Shown here piece after piece: positions 8,292 through 16,916 of a stretch of DNA of 64,000 nt. The DNA lies in NCBI GenBank assembly GCA_963759125.1, contig CAVWXN010000009.1, forward strand, positions 124,001 to 188,000, in the 5' to 3' direction. Position numbers and translations under genes: made by a program. The notes below the pieces were generated by a model, which was not told the DNA's origin, ran no database searches, and worked only from the letters and a program-made list of their open reading frames with translations. Source of the DNA: JABDQA01 sp963759125. GTDB taxonomy: Bacteria; Desulfobacterota; Desulfobulbia; Desulfobulbales; Desulfocapsaceae. The stretch's first letter is position 1. Each line of letters starts with the position of its first letter.

Positions 8292-8474
8292 TTATGCCTC
8301 CTCCACCCGAACGAGGTGCGCGACTTTCGCCAACATCCCCCTGATCTCAGGAGTATCCTTGCGTGTTATGGTCTTCTGCATTTTGGTCAGTCCCAGGCCG
8401 GTCAACGTTGCCCGGATCTTCTTGGTACTGCCGATTCCGCTCTTAATCAGGGTAAAGGTAATTGTATCAGCCAT
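8292..8474 (-). CDS. rpmD: 50S ribosomal protein L30
   Basis: The 60-residue product MADTITFTLIKSGIGS...GLGLTKMQKT has the L30 ferredoxin-like fold signature, with the central RATLTGLGL and PEIRGMLAKVAHLV. L30 is a peripheral 50S protein. It lies between rpsE and rplO as in most spc operons. Its stop abuts the rplO start with no gap, which suggests coupled translation. Confidence 0.97.
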   Translation of the reverse strand: MADTITFTLIKSGIGSTKKIRATLTGLGLTKMQKTITRKDTPEIRGMLAKVAHLVRVEEA

Positions 8475-8543
8475 CTGATTACACCTGTGTCGATTTATTC
8501 TCTCTATTTCTGTACTACTGTCAACGAGGAGAGCCAGCGCTTT

Positions 8544-9056
8544 TCAGGCGAGGATCTCTTCTACGGTCTTACCACGTAATTCAGCGATTTTCTGAGGGCT
8601 TCTCAGTCTTCTCAGACCATCCAGAGTGGCTTTAACCATGTTGTGCGGATTGTGAGAGCCCAGACACTTGGTCAAAATATTGTGCACTCCAGCCGCCTCG
8701 AGCACCGCCCGAACCGGTCCGCCCGCGATCACTCCGGTACCAGCCGATGCAGGTTTGAGCAGGACTTTGCCAGCCCCGTACCGGCCGATGATTTCATGTG
8801 GAATCGAAACCTCGGTCAACGATACGGAATTCATGTCTTTTCTGGCCCGCTCGATGCCTTTGCGAATAGCCTCTGGCACCTGGTTGGCCTTACCCAGCCC
8901 GTAACCGACCTTGCCTTTGCCGTCGCCGACAACCACAATAGCACTGAAGCTGAACCGGCGGCCGCCCTTTACAACCTTGGCAACCCTGTTAATATAAACA
9001 ATTTTTTCAATGAGTTCGTCGGCCGCTTCGCCTTTCGAACGTGTAAATTCAGACAA
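8544..9056 (-). CDS. rpsE: 30S ribosomal protein S5
   Basis: S5 contributes to decoding accuracy and to mRNA entry. The 170-residue product has a double-stranded RNA-binding N-terminal half (INRVAKVVKGGRRFSFSA, VGDGKGKVGYGLGKA) and a C-terminal GHKPA-like domain (AGTGVIAGGPVRAVLE). The start is TTG (complement of 9054-9056), reading MSEFTRSKG, with a GGGGGTG purine run just upstream. No nearer ATG gives the conserved N-terminus. Confidence 0.97.
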   Translation of the reverse strand: MSEFTRSKGEAADELIEKIVYINRVAKVVKGGRRFSFSAIVVVGDGKGKVGYGLGKANQVPEAIRKGIERARKDMNSVSLTEVSIPHEIIGRYGAGKVLLKPASAGTGVIAGGPVRAVLEAAGVHNILTKCLGSHNPHNMVKATLDGLRRLRSPQKIAELRGKTVEEILA

Positions 9057-9078
9057 GGGACACCCCCATTAATACGAG

Positions 9079-9444
9079 TTAAAAATCCAATCCGCCTTCG
9101 CGAGCTCCTTCTGAGAGAGCCTTGACGCGACCGTGATAGAGGCAGCCGCCCCGATCAAAAACCACACTGGAAATACCAGCGGCCTTTGCTTTTTCGGCAA
9201 TCAGTATGCCGACTTTTTTAGCCGCTGTTGTCTTTCCTTTTTCATCTCCGCTCTCAAAACCTTTTTCGAGAGTCGATGTCGAAGCCAGCGTCGTTCCTGC
9301 CGAATCATCGATCAATTGTGCATAAATATGCCTGCTGCTCTTGAATACGCGCAAACGTGGCCGCGAACTCGTGCCAACAACTTTCTTGCGAATCCGTTTA
9401 ACCCGCTTTTTTCGGGCCACAGCGCTGGGATTTGTTTTTGCCAT
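9079..9444 (-). CDS. rplR: 50S ribosomal protein L18
   Basis: L18 binds 5S rRNA and brings it to the 50S subunit together with L5. The 121-residue product has a basic N-terminus (RKKRVKRIRKKV), the core RPRLRVFKSSRHIYAQLIDD, and the conserved C-terminal end FDRGGCLYHGRVKALSEGAREGGLDF in spread motifs. The start is ATG 9444. It sits between rplF and rpsE, the normal spc order. Confidence 0.98.
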   Translation of the reverse strand: MAKTNPSAVARKKRVKRIRKKVVGTSSRPRLRVFKSSRHIYAQLIDDSAGTTLASTSTLEKGFESGDEKGKTTAAKKVGILIAEKAKAAGISSVVFDRGGCLYHGRVKALSEGAREGGLDF

Positions 9445-9484
9445 CGTCTTATCTCAACCAGTTAAATATCTCAAATTACTGTGT

Positions 9485-10027
9485 TTATGCTGCAGCCGCA
9501 CCGGTCTTACCGGCTTTGCGCTGGATATACTCGCCTTCGTACCGGATTCCCTTGCCCTTGTAAGGCTCGGGTTTACGGATGGCGCGAATCTGGGCGGCAG
9601 TCATACCGAGTGTTTCTTTGTCGATCGATTCCAGAACAATGGTGTTGTTCTCGACGCTGCCGGAAACGTTCTCGGGAAGCGTGAATTCCACCGGGTTAGA
9701 ATAACCGACATTCAAAGTCAGTTTTTTTCCCGAAGCACTGGCACGGTAGCCGACGCCTTCAATCACCAGAACTTTCTTGAAACCCTCGCTGACGCCAATC
9801 ACCATGTTGTTGATCAACGATCGGGTCAGTCCCCGGAAAGCGTTAACCTTTTTATCACCCTCACCACCACTGACCAGTATCTGATTGTCTTCTACCTTCA
9901 GTCCGATTTCTGCGTGGGCAGTCCGGCTCAAGCTACCTTTCTGGCCGGTTACGGAAATATCCTGGCCCTTGATCTCAATCTTGACACCCGCCGGGATATC
10001 TATGGGCATTTTTCCAATTCGAGACAT
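9485..10027 (-). CDS. rplF: 50S ribosomal protein L6
   Basis: L6 lies near the sarcin-ricin loop and the factor-binding centre. The 180-residue product begins MSRIGKMPIDIPAGV and ends with the conserved segment near RKPEPYKGKGIRYEGE. A 40-codon upstream extension in the same frame overlaps rpsH and is rejected. AACGGAGG lies directly before the ATG at 10027. Confidence 0.98.
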   Translation of the reverse strand: MSRIGKMPIDIPAGVKIEIKGQDISVTGQKGSLSRTAHAEIGLKVEDNQILVSGGEGDKKVNAFRGLTRSLINNMVIGVSEGFKKVLVIEGVGYRASASGKKLTLNVGYSNPVEFTLPENVSGSVENNTIVLESIDKETLGMTAAQIRAIRKPEPYKGKGIRYEGEYIQRKAGKTGAAAA

Positions 10028-10052
10028 GTTTTCCTCCGTTAATCGGTATTCT

Positions 10053-10451
10053 CTACCAGACTTGACACAGAATCTCGCCGCCGGTATTCGACTTCCGAGC
10101 GGTCCGGTCCGTGAGCAGTCCTTTGGATGTTGAAATAATAGAAACACCGAGTCCGTTCAAAACCGTCGGAATAGAACCTGCCGGAGCATATTGCCTCAAC
10201 CCTGGCTTACTGACCCTTTTCAGGCCGGTGATCACCGACTCTCCATCTGGGCCATACTTCAGGTTGATAATCAAGGTGCCCTGGGGGCCGTCGTCGGTAA
10301 CTTTCCAGCCCTCTATATAACCTTCTTCCTGGAGGACTTTTGCCACATTCACTTTGATTTTCGATTTCGGAATCTCCACCGATTCGAATTTCACCATTGT
10401 TGCATTTCTTATCCTGGTCAGCATGTCTGCCAGGGGATCGCTCATTGCCAT
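10053..10451 (-). CDS. rpsH: 30S ribosomal protein S8
   Basis: S8 is a primary binder of the central domain of 16S rRNA and the known translational repressor of the spc operon in E. coli. The 132-residue product reads MAMSDPLADMLTRIRNA and ends STSKGLLTDRTARK...GGEILCQVW, the family signature. The start at 10451 is preferred over an ATG three codons upstream because AAGGAG is eight bases before it. Confidence 0.97.
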   Translation of the reverse strand: MAMSDPLADMLTRIRNATMVKFESVEIPKSKIKVNVAKVLQEEGYIEGWKVTDDGPQGTLIINLKYGPDGESVITGLKRVSKPGLRQYAPAGSIPTVLNGLGVSIISTSKGLLTDRTARKSNTGGEILCQVW

Positions 10452-10496
10452 AGCGAACACTCCTTATGAATTCTCGTCATTGACTTGGCTTAAACG

Positions 10497-10682
10497 TTAC
10501 CAACTTGACTTGGTTACGCCGGTGATCTCACCCTTGGAAGCCAAGGTCCTGAAACAGATCCGGCAGACGCCGAATTTCCTGATATAGGCCCGTGAACGCC
10601 CACAGAGCGGACAACGGTTATATTTACGAACCTTGAATTTGGGTTCGCGCTGCGCTCGAGCTATAATTGATTTCTTAGCCAA
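10497..10682 (-). CDS. rpsN: 30S ribosomal protein S14, type Z
   Basis: The 61-residue product is the short zinc-binding form of S14, with CPLC and CRIC pairs that form a zinc ribbon in the 30S head. The conserved N-terminus MAKKSIIARAQR begins at a TTG codon (complement of 10680-10682), five bases after GGAGG. A TTG four codons further upstream overlaps that site and would displace it. No non-zinc paralogue is seen in the window. It lies between rplE and rpsH. Confidence 0.97.
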   Translation of the reverse strand: MAKKSIIARAQREPKFKVRKYNRCPLCGRSRAYIRKFGVCRICFRTLASKGEITGVTKSSW

Positions 10683-10722
10683 ACCAACCTCCAAATAAGT
10701 GCTGAATATGCGCTTTGATTGC

Positions 10723-11262
10723 TTATTGCCTGAACGGCATCCCCATCAGTCTGAGCAGTGACTGGCCCTCGGCATTGGTTGGTGCCGTGGTGACTATGGA
10801 AATGTTCAACCCCTTGATCTTGTCAATTTTGTCATAGTCAATTTCAGGGAAAATTATTTGCTCCTTGACTCCCAGTGAGTAGTTGCCGCGCCCGTCGAAC
10901 GCCTTGGGTGACACACCTCGGAAGTCACGAACCCGGGGAAGAGCGACATTGACCAGCTTACTGAAGAAATCGTACATTTTCTCGCCCCTCAGCGTCACCC
11001 GGCAGCCGATCGGCATACCTTCTCTGAGCTTGAATCCGGCAATCGATTTCTTGGCGTTGGTAACCACCGCCTTTTGACCGGCGATCCTGGTCAATTCCTG
11101 AGCCGCCCCTTCGACAATTTTCGGATTCTGCACGGCCTCGCCAAGCCCCATATTGAGTACGATTTTTTCGAGCTTAGGAACCTGCATTATATTTGTGTAG
11201 CCAAACTCTTCTTTTAGTGCCGGCACACAATCGTTGTAATAGAAATCTTTAAGCGCACCCAT
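10723..11262 (-). CDS. rplE: 50S ribosomal protein L5
   Basis: L5 binds 5S rRNA and contacts P-site tRNA. The 179-residue product has the family motifs NIMQVPKLEKIVLNMGLGEA near the N-terminus, AGFKLREGMPIGCRVTLRG, and the C-terminal PTNAEGQSLLRLMGMPF. CAGGAG lies ahead of ATG 11262. It follows rplX, the standard rplN-rplX-rplE-rpsN order. Confidence 0.98.
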   Translation of the reverse strand: MGALKDFYYNDCVPALKEEFGYTNIMQVPKLEKIVLNMGLGEAVQNPKIVEGAAQELTRIAGQKAVVTNAKKSIAGFKLREGMPIGCRVTLRGEKMYDFFSKLVNVALPRVRDFRGVSPKAFDGRGNYSLGVKEQIIFPEIDYDKIDKIKGLNISIVTTAPTNAEGQSLLRLMGMPFRQ

Positions 11263-11297
11263 GTATAACTCCTGAAGTCAATCGTCGCTGTTGTCTG

Positions 11298-11630
11298 TTA
11301 TTTACTTTCAATGGATTCGCCGCACTTCTTGCAGAAGCGAACCTTTGTTCCGTCTTCGAGCACTTTTCTGCCGACTCTGCCGGTCTGTGCACATTCGGGA
11401 CAGATGATCTGGAGATTGGAGACGTGAATCGGCGCCTCTCGCTCAACGATCTGACCCTGCTGGCTCGGATCTCTGGGCTTGGTATGCCGTTTGATCATAT
11501 TGATCCGTTCTACCGTTGCCTTACTGTCGGCAGGAAACACTTTCAGAATCTTTCCCACTCTTCCCTTGTCCTTTCCAGCGATTACTTCGACCTGGTCATT
11601 CGCCTTGAGGTAATTTCTGCCTTTTGCCAT
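11298..11630 (-). CDS. rplX: 50S ribosomal protein L24
   Basis: L24 initiates 50S assembly near the exit tunnel. The 110-residue product has an N-terminal KOW motif (NDQVEVIAGKDKGRVGKI) and a C-terminal part with two CxxC pairs (CPEC and CKKC) that may bind zinc. The IKRHTKPRDPSQQGQI region matches the family. The start is ATG 11630 after AGGTAGAG. It follows rplN. Confidence 0.97.
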   Translation of the reverse strand: MAKGRNYLKANDQVEVIAGKDKGRVGKILKVFPADSKATVERINMIKRHTKPRDPSQQGQIVEREAPIHVSNLQIICPECAQTGRVGRKVLEDGTKVRFCKKCGESIESK

Positions 11631-11670
11631 GACTCTACCTATAATTGACTCTAATCTCTTGATGTCGGCT

Positions 11671-12039
11671 CTACAGCACTTCGGGAGCCAGTGAGATGAT
11701 TTTCATAAATCCCTGGTTCCTGAGTTCCCGAGCAACCGGTCCAAAAATACGGGTGCCGATCGGCTCACCTGCAGATGAAAGCATGACGGCGGCATTTTCA
11801 TCGAATTTCACCCAGGTGTCATCCATCCGCTTCATCTCTTTCTTGGTCCGGACGATAACGGCCGTCATGACGTCACCTTTCTTAACCTTGGCATGGGGAA
11901 TTGCTTCTTTCACCGTAACCACGATCACATCGCCAATACCGGCATATCTTTTTCTCGTGCCGCCGAGCACTCTGATGCACAGCACCTTACGTGCACCTGA
12001 ATTGTCGGCCACATTCAGCATTGTTTCTGTCTGTATCAT
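11671..12039 (-). CDS. rplN: 50S ribosomal protein L14
   Basis: L14 forms part of the bridge between the subunits. The 122-residue product begins MIQTETMLNVADNSGARK and ends FMKIISLAPEVL, both very conserved. The middle has GTRIFGPVARELR. CAGGTGAG precedes the ATG at 12039. It follows rpsQ with a 59-base gap in which no structure stands out. Confidence 0.98.
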   Translation of the reverse strand: MIQTETMLNVADNSGARKVLCIRVLGGTRKRYAGIGDVIVVTVKEAIPHAKVKKGDVMTAVIVRTKKEMKRMDDTWVKFDENAAVMLSSAGEPIGTRIFGPVARELRNQGFMKIISLAPEVL

Positions 12040-12098
12040 ATTCTCACCTGACTCTCTAACCGCCCTTTAAGGCTGTCAATCGATTGGACGGTAATGTG

Positions 12099-12368
12099 CT
12101 ATACTGCCTGCTCAAGCACGGACTTGACGCGCCACCGTTTTCTCTTACTCAGAGGCCGACACTCCTCGATCAGCACCACATCACCGATATTGCAAGTGTT
12201 CTGCGGATCATCGGCGAGATACTTGACGCTGGTAGTGACGTATTTGCCATACAGTTTATGGCGAAACTTTCTCTCGACACGGACGACTACCGTCTTTTCC
12301 ATCGCATTGCTGACAACAGAGCCAGTCCTGGTTTTTCGTATTTTTCTATTTTCACTCATAACATTCAC
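12099..12368 (-). CDS. rpsQ: 30S ribosomal protein S17
   Basis: S17 is a small OB-fold protein of the 30S body. The 89-residue product has the signature RTGSVVSNAMEKTVVVRVER and YLADDPQNTCNIGDVV. ATG 12368 (MNVMSENRK) and ATG 12359 (MSENRKIRK) are both possible. Neither has a strong ribosome binding site, which suggests translation coupled to rpmC upstream. Confidence 0.96.
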   Translation of the reverse strand: MNVMSENRKIRKTRTGSVVSNAMEKTVVVRVERKFRHKLYGKYVTTSVKYLADDPQNTCNIGDVVLIEECRPLSKRKRWRVKSVLEQAV

Positions 12369-12403
12369 TATGCTGTGATGCGTTTACCGTATGATCAAGC
12401 GCT

Positions 12404-12595
12404 CTAACCGAGTGCCTTTTCGTTGACGACAGTTCTGATCCGCGCGATATCCTTCTTAACTTTTTTCAACCGTGAAGTATCCTCAAGAGGCCGCAGTTTG
12501 TGCTGAAAAGAAAGGTTTCCCAGTTCCTCGCGCAGCTCTGCTTCCTTTTTGGCCAGATCCTCAGCGCTCATATTTCTGATTTCTTCGGCTTTCAT
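12404..12595 (-). CDS. rpmC: 50S ribosomal protein L29
   Basis: The 63-residue, mainly helical product MKAEEIRNMSAEDLAK...DIARIRTVVNEKALG matches L29, which sits at the exit tunnel and forms part of the docking site for trigger factor and SRP. GAGGAG precedes the ATG. Its start overlaps the rplP stop by four bases, indicating translational coupling. Confidence 0.97.
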   Translation of the reverse strand: MKAEEIRNMSAEDLAKKEAELREELGNLSFQHKLRPLEDTSRLKKVKKDIARIRTVVNEKALG

Positions 12596-13008
12596 AACGT
12601 GCTCCTCTTGGAAATGACCTTGGTGCTGAAAGGAAGCTTGTTGCCTGCCAGGGTCAGAGCCCGCACCGCCAGTTCTTCATCAACGCCTGAGAGTTCGTAG
12701 AGGATTCTGCCGGGTTTGATTGGAGCGACCCAGAATTCGGGGCTTCCTTTACCTTTACCCATCCTGGTCTCTGCCGGTTTTTTGGTTACCGGCTTGTCAG
12801 GGAACACCCTGATCCAGACCTTTCCGCCACGTTTTATCTTTCGGTTGATGGCAACACGGGCAGCTTCAATCTGCTGGGCCGTCATTTTACCGCTGCTGGT
12901 CGCTTTGAGGGCATAATCACCGAAGGAAATTGATGACCCGCGCTGGGCGGTGCCGCGCAATTTCCCTTTGAATACTTTTCTATGCCTTACCTTTCTGGGA
13001 CTTAACAT
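12592..13008 (-). CDS. rplP: 50S ribosomal protein L16
   Basis: L16 shapes the A-site tRNA binding region of the 50S subunit. The 138-residue product has MLSPRKVRHRKVFKG at the N-terminus, IEAARVAINRKIKRGGKVWI in the middle, and MGKGKGSPEFWVAPI with the arginine-rich loop region. GGAGTAAGAC lies before ATG 13008. It overlaps rpmC by four bases. Confidence 0.98.
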   Translation of the reverse strand: MLSPRKVRHRKVFKGKLRGTAQRGSSISFGDYALKATSSGKMTAQQIEAARVAINRKIKRGGKVWIRVFPDKPVTKKPAETRMGKGKGSPEFWVAPIKPGRILYELSGVDEELAVRALTLAGNKLPFSTKVISKRSTL

Positions 13009-13055
13009 GTCTTACTCCGAAAATTATCTGGGTTGAGATCAACCTAAATAGTGTC

Positions 13056-13700
13056 TCAGTTTTCGCCTTCCTGATCTTCGAGAACCTCACCGTGGAAAAT
13101 CCACACCTTGACGCCGATAATTCCATAGGTGGTGCTGGCTTCAGCCAGGGCGTAGTCAACATCAGCTCGCAGCGTATGCAGCGGGACCCTGCCTTCACGA
13201 ACCCACTCGCTTCTCGACATCTCAGCACCGCCGAGACGTCCGGCACAGGAAATCTTGATCCCCTTCACCCCGAACCTCAGTGCCGAATTAACCGCCTTTT
13301 TCATAGCCCGCCTGAATGCCACCCTGCGTTCGAGTTGAGAGGCTATCGATTCAGCCACCAGCTGGGCATCAGCCTCTGGCCTCCGGACTTCCTGGATGTC
13401 CAGGGTAACCGGACGGTGAACAAACTGTTCGAGGTCTTTCTTGAGAGTTTCAATCTCAGCGCCTTTCTTACCGATAACGATACCCGGCCGGGCGGTGAAC
13501 AGCTTCACCTTGATTTTGTCGCCGGTACGTTCGATTTTGGTTTTTGAAAGACCGGCATGATAAAGACGTTTTTTCAAATACTTCCGAATCTTCTGATCTT
13601 CAATGAGATAGGAAGAATAGTCTTTATCGGCATACCAGATCGAATCCCAGGTGCGGGTGATGTTCAATCTGAGTCCTATTGGATTAACCTTCTGGCCCAA
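13056..13700 (-). CDS. rpsC: 30S ribosomal protein S3
   Basis: S3 forms the mRNA entry pore and part of the ribosomal helicase. The 214-residue product begins MGQKVNPIGLRLNITRTWDS, has the KH domain motif PGIVIGKKGAEIE, and the C-terminal SGRLGGAEM-like stretch (CAGRLGGAEMSRSEWVREG). The start is TTG (complement of 13698-13700) with GGAGG six bases upstream. It lies between rplV and rplP. Confidence 0.97.
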   Translation of the reverse strand: MGQKVNPIGLRLNITRTWDSIWYADKDYSSYLIEDQKIRKYLKKRLYHAGLSKTKIERTGDKIKVKLFTARPGIVIGKKGAEIETLKKDLEQFVHRPVTLDIQEVRRPEADAQLVAESIASQLERRVAFRRAMKKAVNSALRFGVKGIKISCAGRLGGAEMSRSEWVREGRVPLHTLRADVDYALAEASTTYGIIGVKVWIFHGEVLEDQEGEN

Positions 13701-13763
13701 AATAATCCTCCAACTGAGTGCTTTGTGTATTTAGTTCACTTATTCAGCTTGTCTCAACGACGG

Positions 13764-14096
13764 CTAACCTTCATCCAAGACCACGGTTATGTGGCTGGTG
13801 CGTTTAATGATCTTAGTGGCCCGGCCCATAGCCCGGGGCCGAATCCTTTTCAGCGACGGTCCGCCATCAACCGCAATCTTCTTGATGAAGAGATTGTCCA
13901 CATCCACTTGATCATCCTGCGTCGCATTGGCCACCGCTGATTCGATAACCTTGCGCAGAATTTTGGCTCCCTTCTTGGGCATGAACTTCAGCGTGGTTAT
14001 CGCCTGGTCAGCGTTCATACCGCGAACCGTGTCGGCTACTAGCCTGGCTTTCTGCGGAGAAATCCGGATATATTTTCCTACGGCTTTCGTTTCCAT
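13764..14096 (-). CDS. rplV: 50S ribosomal protein L22
   Basis: L22 lines the exit tunnel with its long beta-hairpin. The 110-residue product METKAVGKYIRISPQKARLV... carries the hairpin segment FIKKIAVDGGPSLKRIRPRA. A TTG codon five codons upstream is in frame, but GGGAG lies eight bases before the ATG at 14096, so that start is chosen; it also gives the standard 110-residue length. Confidence 0.97.
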   Translation of the reverse strand: METKAVGKYIRISPQKARLVADTVRGMNADQAITTLKFMPKKGAKILRKVIESAVANATQDDQVDVDNLFIKKIAVDGGPSLKRIRPRAMGRATKIIKRTSHITVVLDEG

Positions 14097-14130
14097 TTTT
14101 TCTGCTCCCAATACCTTGAAAATCTAAATC

Positions 14131-14400
14131 CTATCTCTTTCGATCCGCAGCGTGACCGTAAAAAGTCCTGGTCGGTGAAAACTCGCCAAGCTTATGACCG
14201 ACCATGTTCTCGGTAACGAAAACCGGGATAAATTTCCTTCCATTGTGAACGGCAAAAGTTAAACCGACCATTTCAGGTGTCACATCGGAACGCCGCGACC
14301 AGGTCTTGATAACTTTCCGGGACCCGGATTCGATAGCCTGATCTACTTTCTTTATCAAGTGATCATCGACGAATGGGCCTTTTTTTACTGAACGAGACAT
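14131..14400 (-). CDS. rpsS: 30S ribosomal protein S19
   Basis: S19 lies in the head of the 30S subunit with S13. The 89-residue product starts MSRSVKKGPFVDDHL and has KTWSRRSDVTPEMVGLT and MVGHKLGEFSPTRTF, all conserved. AAGGAG precedes ATG 14400. It follows rplB by 13 bases. Confidence 0.98.
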   Translation of the reverse strand: MSRSVKKGPFVDDHLIKKVDQAIESGSRKVIKTWSRRSDVTPEMVGLTFAVHNGRKFIPVFVTENMVGHKLGEFSPTRTFYGHAADRKR

Positions 14401-14413
14401 TATTCACTCCTTG

Positions 14414-15235
14414 TTATGATCTACGCTTGACTATCATCTTGTCAGACGCTTTATTCCTTCTCGTCTTGTAACCTTTGGTCGGCTTGCCCCACGGCGTGCA
14501 CGGATGACGTCCACCAGAACTCTTTCCTTCGCCGCCGCCCATCGGATGATCCACCGGGTTCATAGCCACACCGCGGACACTGGGTCGCTTGCCGAACCAG
14601 CGGGTCCTACCCGCCTTGCCCAGTTTGGCGCTTTCATGTTCACGGTTGCCAACCTGACCGACACAGGCCCGACACAGGTGGTGGAATTTTCTCACTTCAC
14701 CTGACGGCAGCCTGACCAGCACGTAGGTGCCTTCCTTGGCCATCAACTGAGCTGAAGTTCCGGCACTGCGCACCAATTGGCCGCCTTTGCCTATCTTCAT
14801 TTCAATGTTGTGGATAACGGTACCCAGTGGAATATTTGCCATCGGCAGACAGTTGCCGGGCTGTATATCCACATTGTCTCCGGCAACGACCTGATCGCCA
14901 ACGGCTATTCCGTCCGGGGCCAGAATATATTTCTTCTCGCCGTCGATATAGCTGAGCAGGGCAATATTCGCAGACCGGTTCGGATCGTATTCGATCGACA
15001 CGACCTTGGCGGTGATGTCTGTCTTATTGCGCTTGAAATCGATAATCCGGTATTTTCGTTTGTGTCCTCCGCCGCGGTGGCGGGAGGTAATCCGACCGTA
15101 ATTGTTACGGCCTCCACTCTTGGAAAGACTCGTTACCAGACTTTTTTCAGGTCCGTTGGTCGACAAGTCCGGATTCGTTGTTGACACATGATGTCTTTTA
15201 CCGGGTGATGTTGGTTTATACGTTTTTATGGCCAT
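14414..15235 (-). CDS. rplB: 50S ribosomal protein L2
   Basis: L2 is needed for subunit association and peptidyl transfer. The 273-residue product has MAIKTYKPTSPGKRHHV at the N-terminus, GGGHKRKYRIIDFKRNK, and the C-terminal catalytic-region motif around NPVDHPMGGGEGKSSGGRHP with its conserved histidine. The start is ATG 15235. The gene lies between rplW and rpsS. Confidence 0.98.
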   Translation of the reverse strand: MAIKTYKPTSPGKRHHVSTTNPDLSTNGPEKSLVTSLSKSGGRNNYGRITSRHRGGGHKRKYRIIDFKRNKTDITAKVVSIEYDPNRSANIALLSYIDGEKKYILAPDGIAVGDQVVAGDNVDIQPGNCLPMANIPLGTVIHNIEMKIGKGGQLVRSAGTSAQLMAKEGTYVLVRLPSGEVRKFHHLCRACVGQVGNREHESAKLGKAGRTRWFGKRPSVRGVAMNPVDHPMGGGEGKSSGGRHPCTPWGKPTKGYKTRRNKASDKMIVKRRS

Positions 15236-15305
15236 GATTTCCCAATCGCTCCATCCTTTGCGTTGGTTGTTGATTTTCTTCGGTTACTCGTTACGGTCGC
15301 TCTTG

Positions 15306-15593
15306 CTACAATTCGTCGACAAAACTGATTTCACCTTCACTCAACGTCACGTAGGCTTTTTTCCAGTCCTTTGTGTAACCGATATAACGTCCAACTCTTT
15401 TCTGCTTGCCGCGCATGGAAGCTGTTCGAACATTTCCGACCTTGACATTGAACATCTTTTCAACAGCATCCTTGATCTCAATCTTGTTTGCCTCGGGGTG
15501 AACCTTGAACACCACCTGGTTGTTCAGTTCCTGGTGCAGGCTAGCCTTCTCCGTAAGACAAGGTCCTTGTAAGATAGTGTGGATATTTTTCAT
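15306..15593 (-). CDS. rplW: 50S ribosomal protein L23
   Basis: L23 surrounds the exit tunnel and docks trigger factor and SRP. The 95-residue product reads MKNIHTILQGPCLTEKAS and has FKVHPEANKIEIKDAVEKMF, followed by a basic RGKQKRVGRYIGYTKDWKKA. Its start overlaps the rplD stop by four bases, so the two are probably coupled. Confidence 0.97.
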   Translation of the reverse strand: MKNIHTILQGPCLTEKASLHQELNNQVVFKVHPEANKIEIKDAVEKMFNVKVGNVRTASMRGKQKRVGRYIGYTKDWKKAYVTLSEGEISFVDEL

Positions 15594-16213
15594 GCCGTAA
15601 ACCTCTCTTCCAACCTCTCGATGGCGGGTTGCAGGAGTACAAGCTTCTCATGCAGAAGGATGTCGTAGACATTCACTCCATCTGTCTTCATGACTTTGTA
15701 TCCCGGCACGTTGCGCGAGGATTTGCTGAGTTCTTCGTTTTCTGAATCGACCACGATGAGCGCGTTGTTCAACTCGAGGACTTCCATAATGGAGACAAAT
15801 TCCTTGGTTTTGATCGCCTCCAAGGTGAAATCGTCGAGAACGACAAGATTGCCCTCCTGGTAACGTGCCGACATAGCCATCGCTACCGCCTGCTGCTTCA
15901 CCTTGCGATTGAGTTTGAAGCTGTAGTCACGGGGCTTGGGGCCAAAAGTGGTGCCGCCGCCGCGCCAGATCGGGGACTTCCTGGTTCCCGCACGAGCCCG
16001 GCCTGTTCCCTTCTGACGCCAGGGTTTGGCTCCAGATCCCCTCACCTCTTTACGGGTTTTGGTGCAGGCGGTTCCGCTTCGACGGGCAGCCCGCTGCTGA
16101 CGTACTACCTCGTGAAGCACGTAGTTTTTAACCTCGCGATTAAAAACCTGGTCGTTGAGATCAATCTCTCCGACGTTCTCGTTCTTGATATTTTTTACTT
16201 CTACCGTTGACAT
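15590..16213 (-). CDS. rplD: 50S ribosomal protein L4
   Basis: L4 is an early-binding 50S protein whose loop reaches into the exit tunnel; in E. coli it represses the S10 operon. The 207-residue product has the loop motif GSGAKPWRQKGTGRARAG and SPIWRGGGTTFGPKPRDYS. GGAGAAACAA precedes ATG 16213. It lies between rplC and rplW. Confidence 0.98.
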   Translation of the reverse strand: MSTVEVKNIKNENVGEIDLNDQVFNREVKNYVLHEVVRQQRAARRSGTACTKTRKEVRGSGAKPWRQKGTGRARAGTRKSPIWRGGGTTFGPKPRDYSFKLNRKVKQQAVAMAMSARYQEGNLVVLDDFTLEAIKTKEFVSIMEVLELNNALIVVDSENEELSKSSRNVPGYKVMKTDGVNVYDILLHEKLVLLQPAIERLEERFTA

Positions 16214-16245
16214 TTGTTTCTCCTTGGAGCGGTTTGAGCTGACAG

Positions 16246-16875
16246 CTATTTAGTGAATATTTTCAGCAAACCGTTCTTGGCCCCGGGAACGGAACCTTTT
16301 AAGAGCACGACATTCTCATCGGGCCTGATATCGATCACCCTGATGTTCTTTTTCAGGACTGTGTCGTTGCCCATGCGTCCCGGCATTTTCTTGCCCTTAA
16401 TTACCCTGCTCGGCCAGGCACTGCAGCCAATAGAACCTGGAGCCCGGTGAAAACCGGAACCGTGGGCGGCACCGCCACCTTTAAATCCGTGGCGCCGCAT
16501 AACACCCTGGAAGCCACGGCCCTTGCTCCTACCCTGAACATGAACCAGCTCACCGATCTTGAAAACGGTGTCCAGCGGCAGTTCCTGTCCAACCTCGAAC
16601 TCTTCCGGATTGTCGACCCGGAACTCACGAACATGGTAGAAACCATCAGCACCTGCTTTTTTGAAATGGCCGGCCTGGGGCTTGTTTACCCTGCTCGCCT
16701 TCTTGGCATCAAAACCAAGCTGGATGGCGTTGTAGCCTTCGCCCTCAACGGTCTTTACCTGGAGAACCGTACAGGGACCAGCTTCAACAACGGTAACCGG
16801 AATAGCGAATCCCAGTTCGTCGTAAACGCGGGTCATCCCAACTTTCTTACCCAATACACCTATAGTCTTTGGCAT
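16246..16875 (-). CDS. rplC: 50S ribosomal protein L3
   Basis: L3 reaches towards the peptidyl transferase centre. The 209-residue product begins MPKTIGVLGKKVGMTRVYDE and has GRSKGRGFQGVMRRHGFKGG and HRAPGSIGCSAWPSRVIKGK, including the glutamine region methylated in E. coli (here replaced by the SAWPSR context). The start is ATG 16875. It follows rpsJ. Confidence 0.97.
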   Translation of the reverse strand: MPKTIGVLGKKVGMTRVYDELGFAIPVTVVEAGPCTVLQVKTVEGEGYNAIQLGFDAKKASRVNKPQAGHFKKAGADGFYHVREFRVDNPEEFEVGQELPLDTVFKIGELVHVQGRSKGRGFQGVMRRHGFKGGGAAHGSGFHRAPGSIGCSAWPSRVIKGKKMPGRMGNDTVLKKNIRVIDIRPDENVVLLKGSVPGAKNGLLKIFTK

Positions 16876-16916
16876 AATCGTACCCGATGCTTCAATTAAT
16901 CTGTCTTATCTGCTGA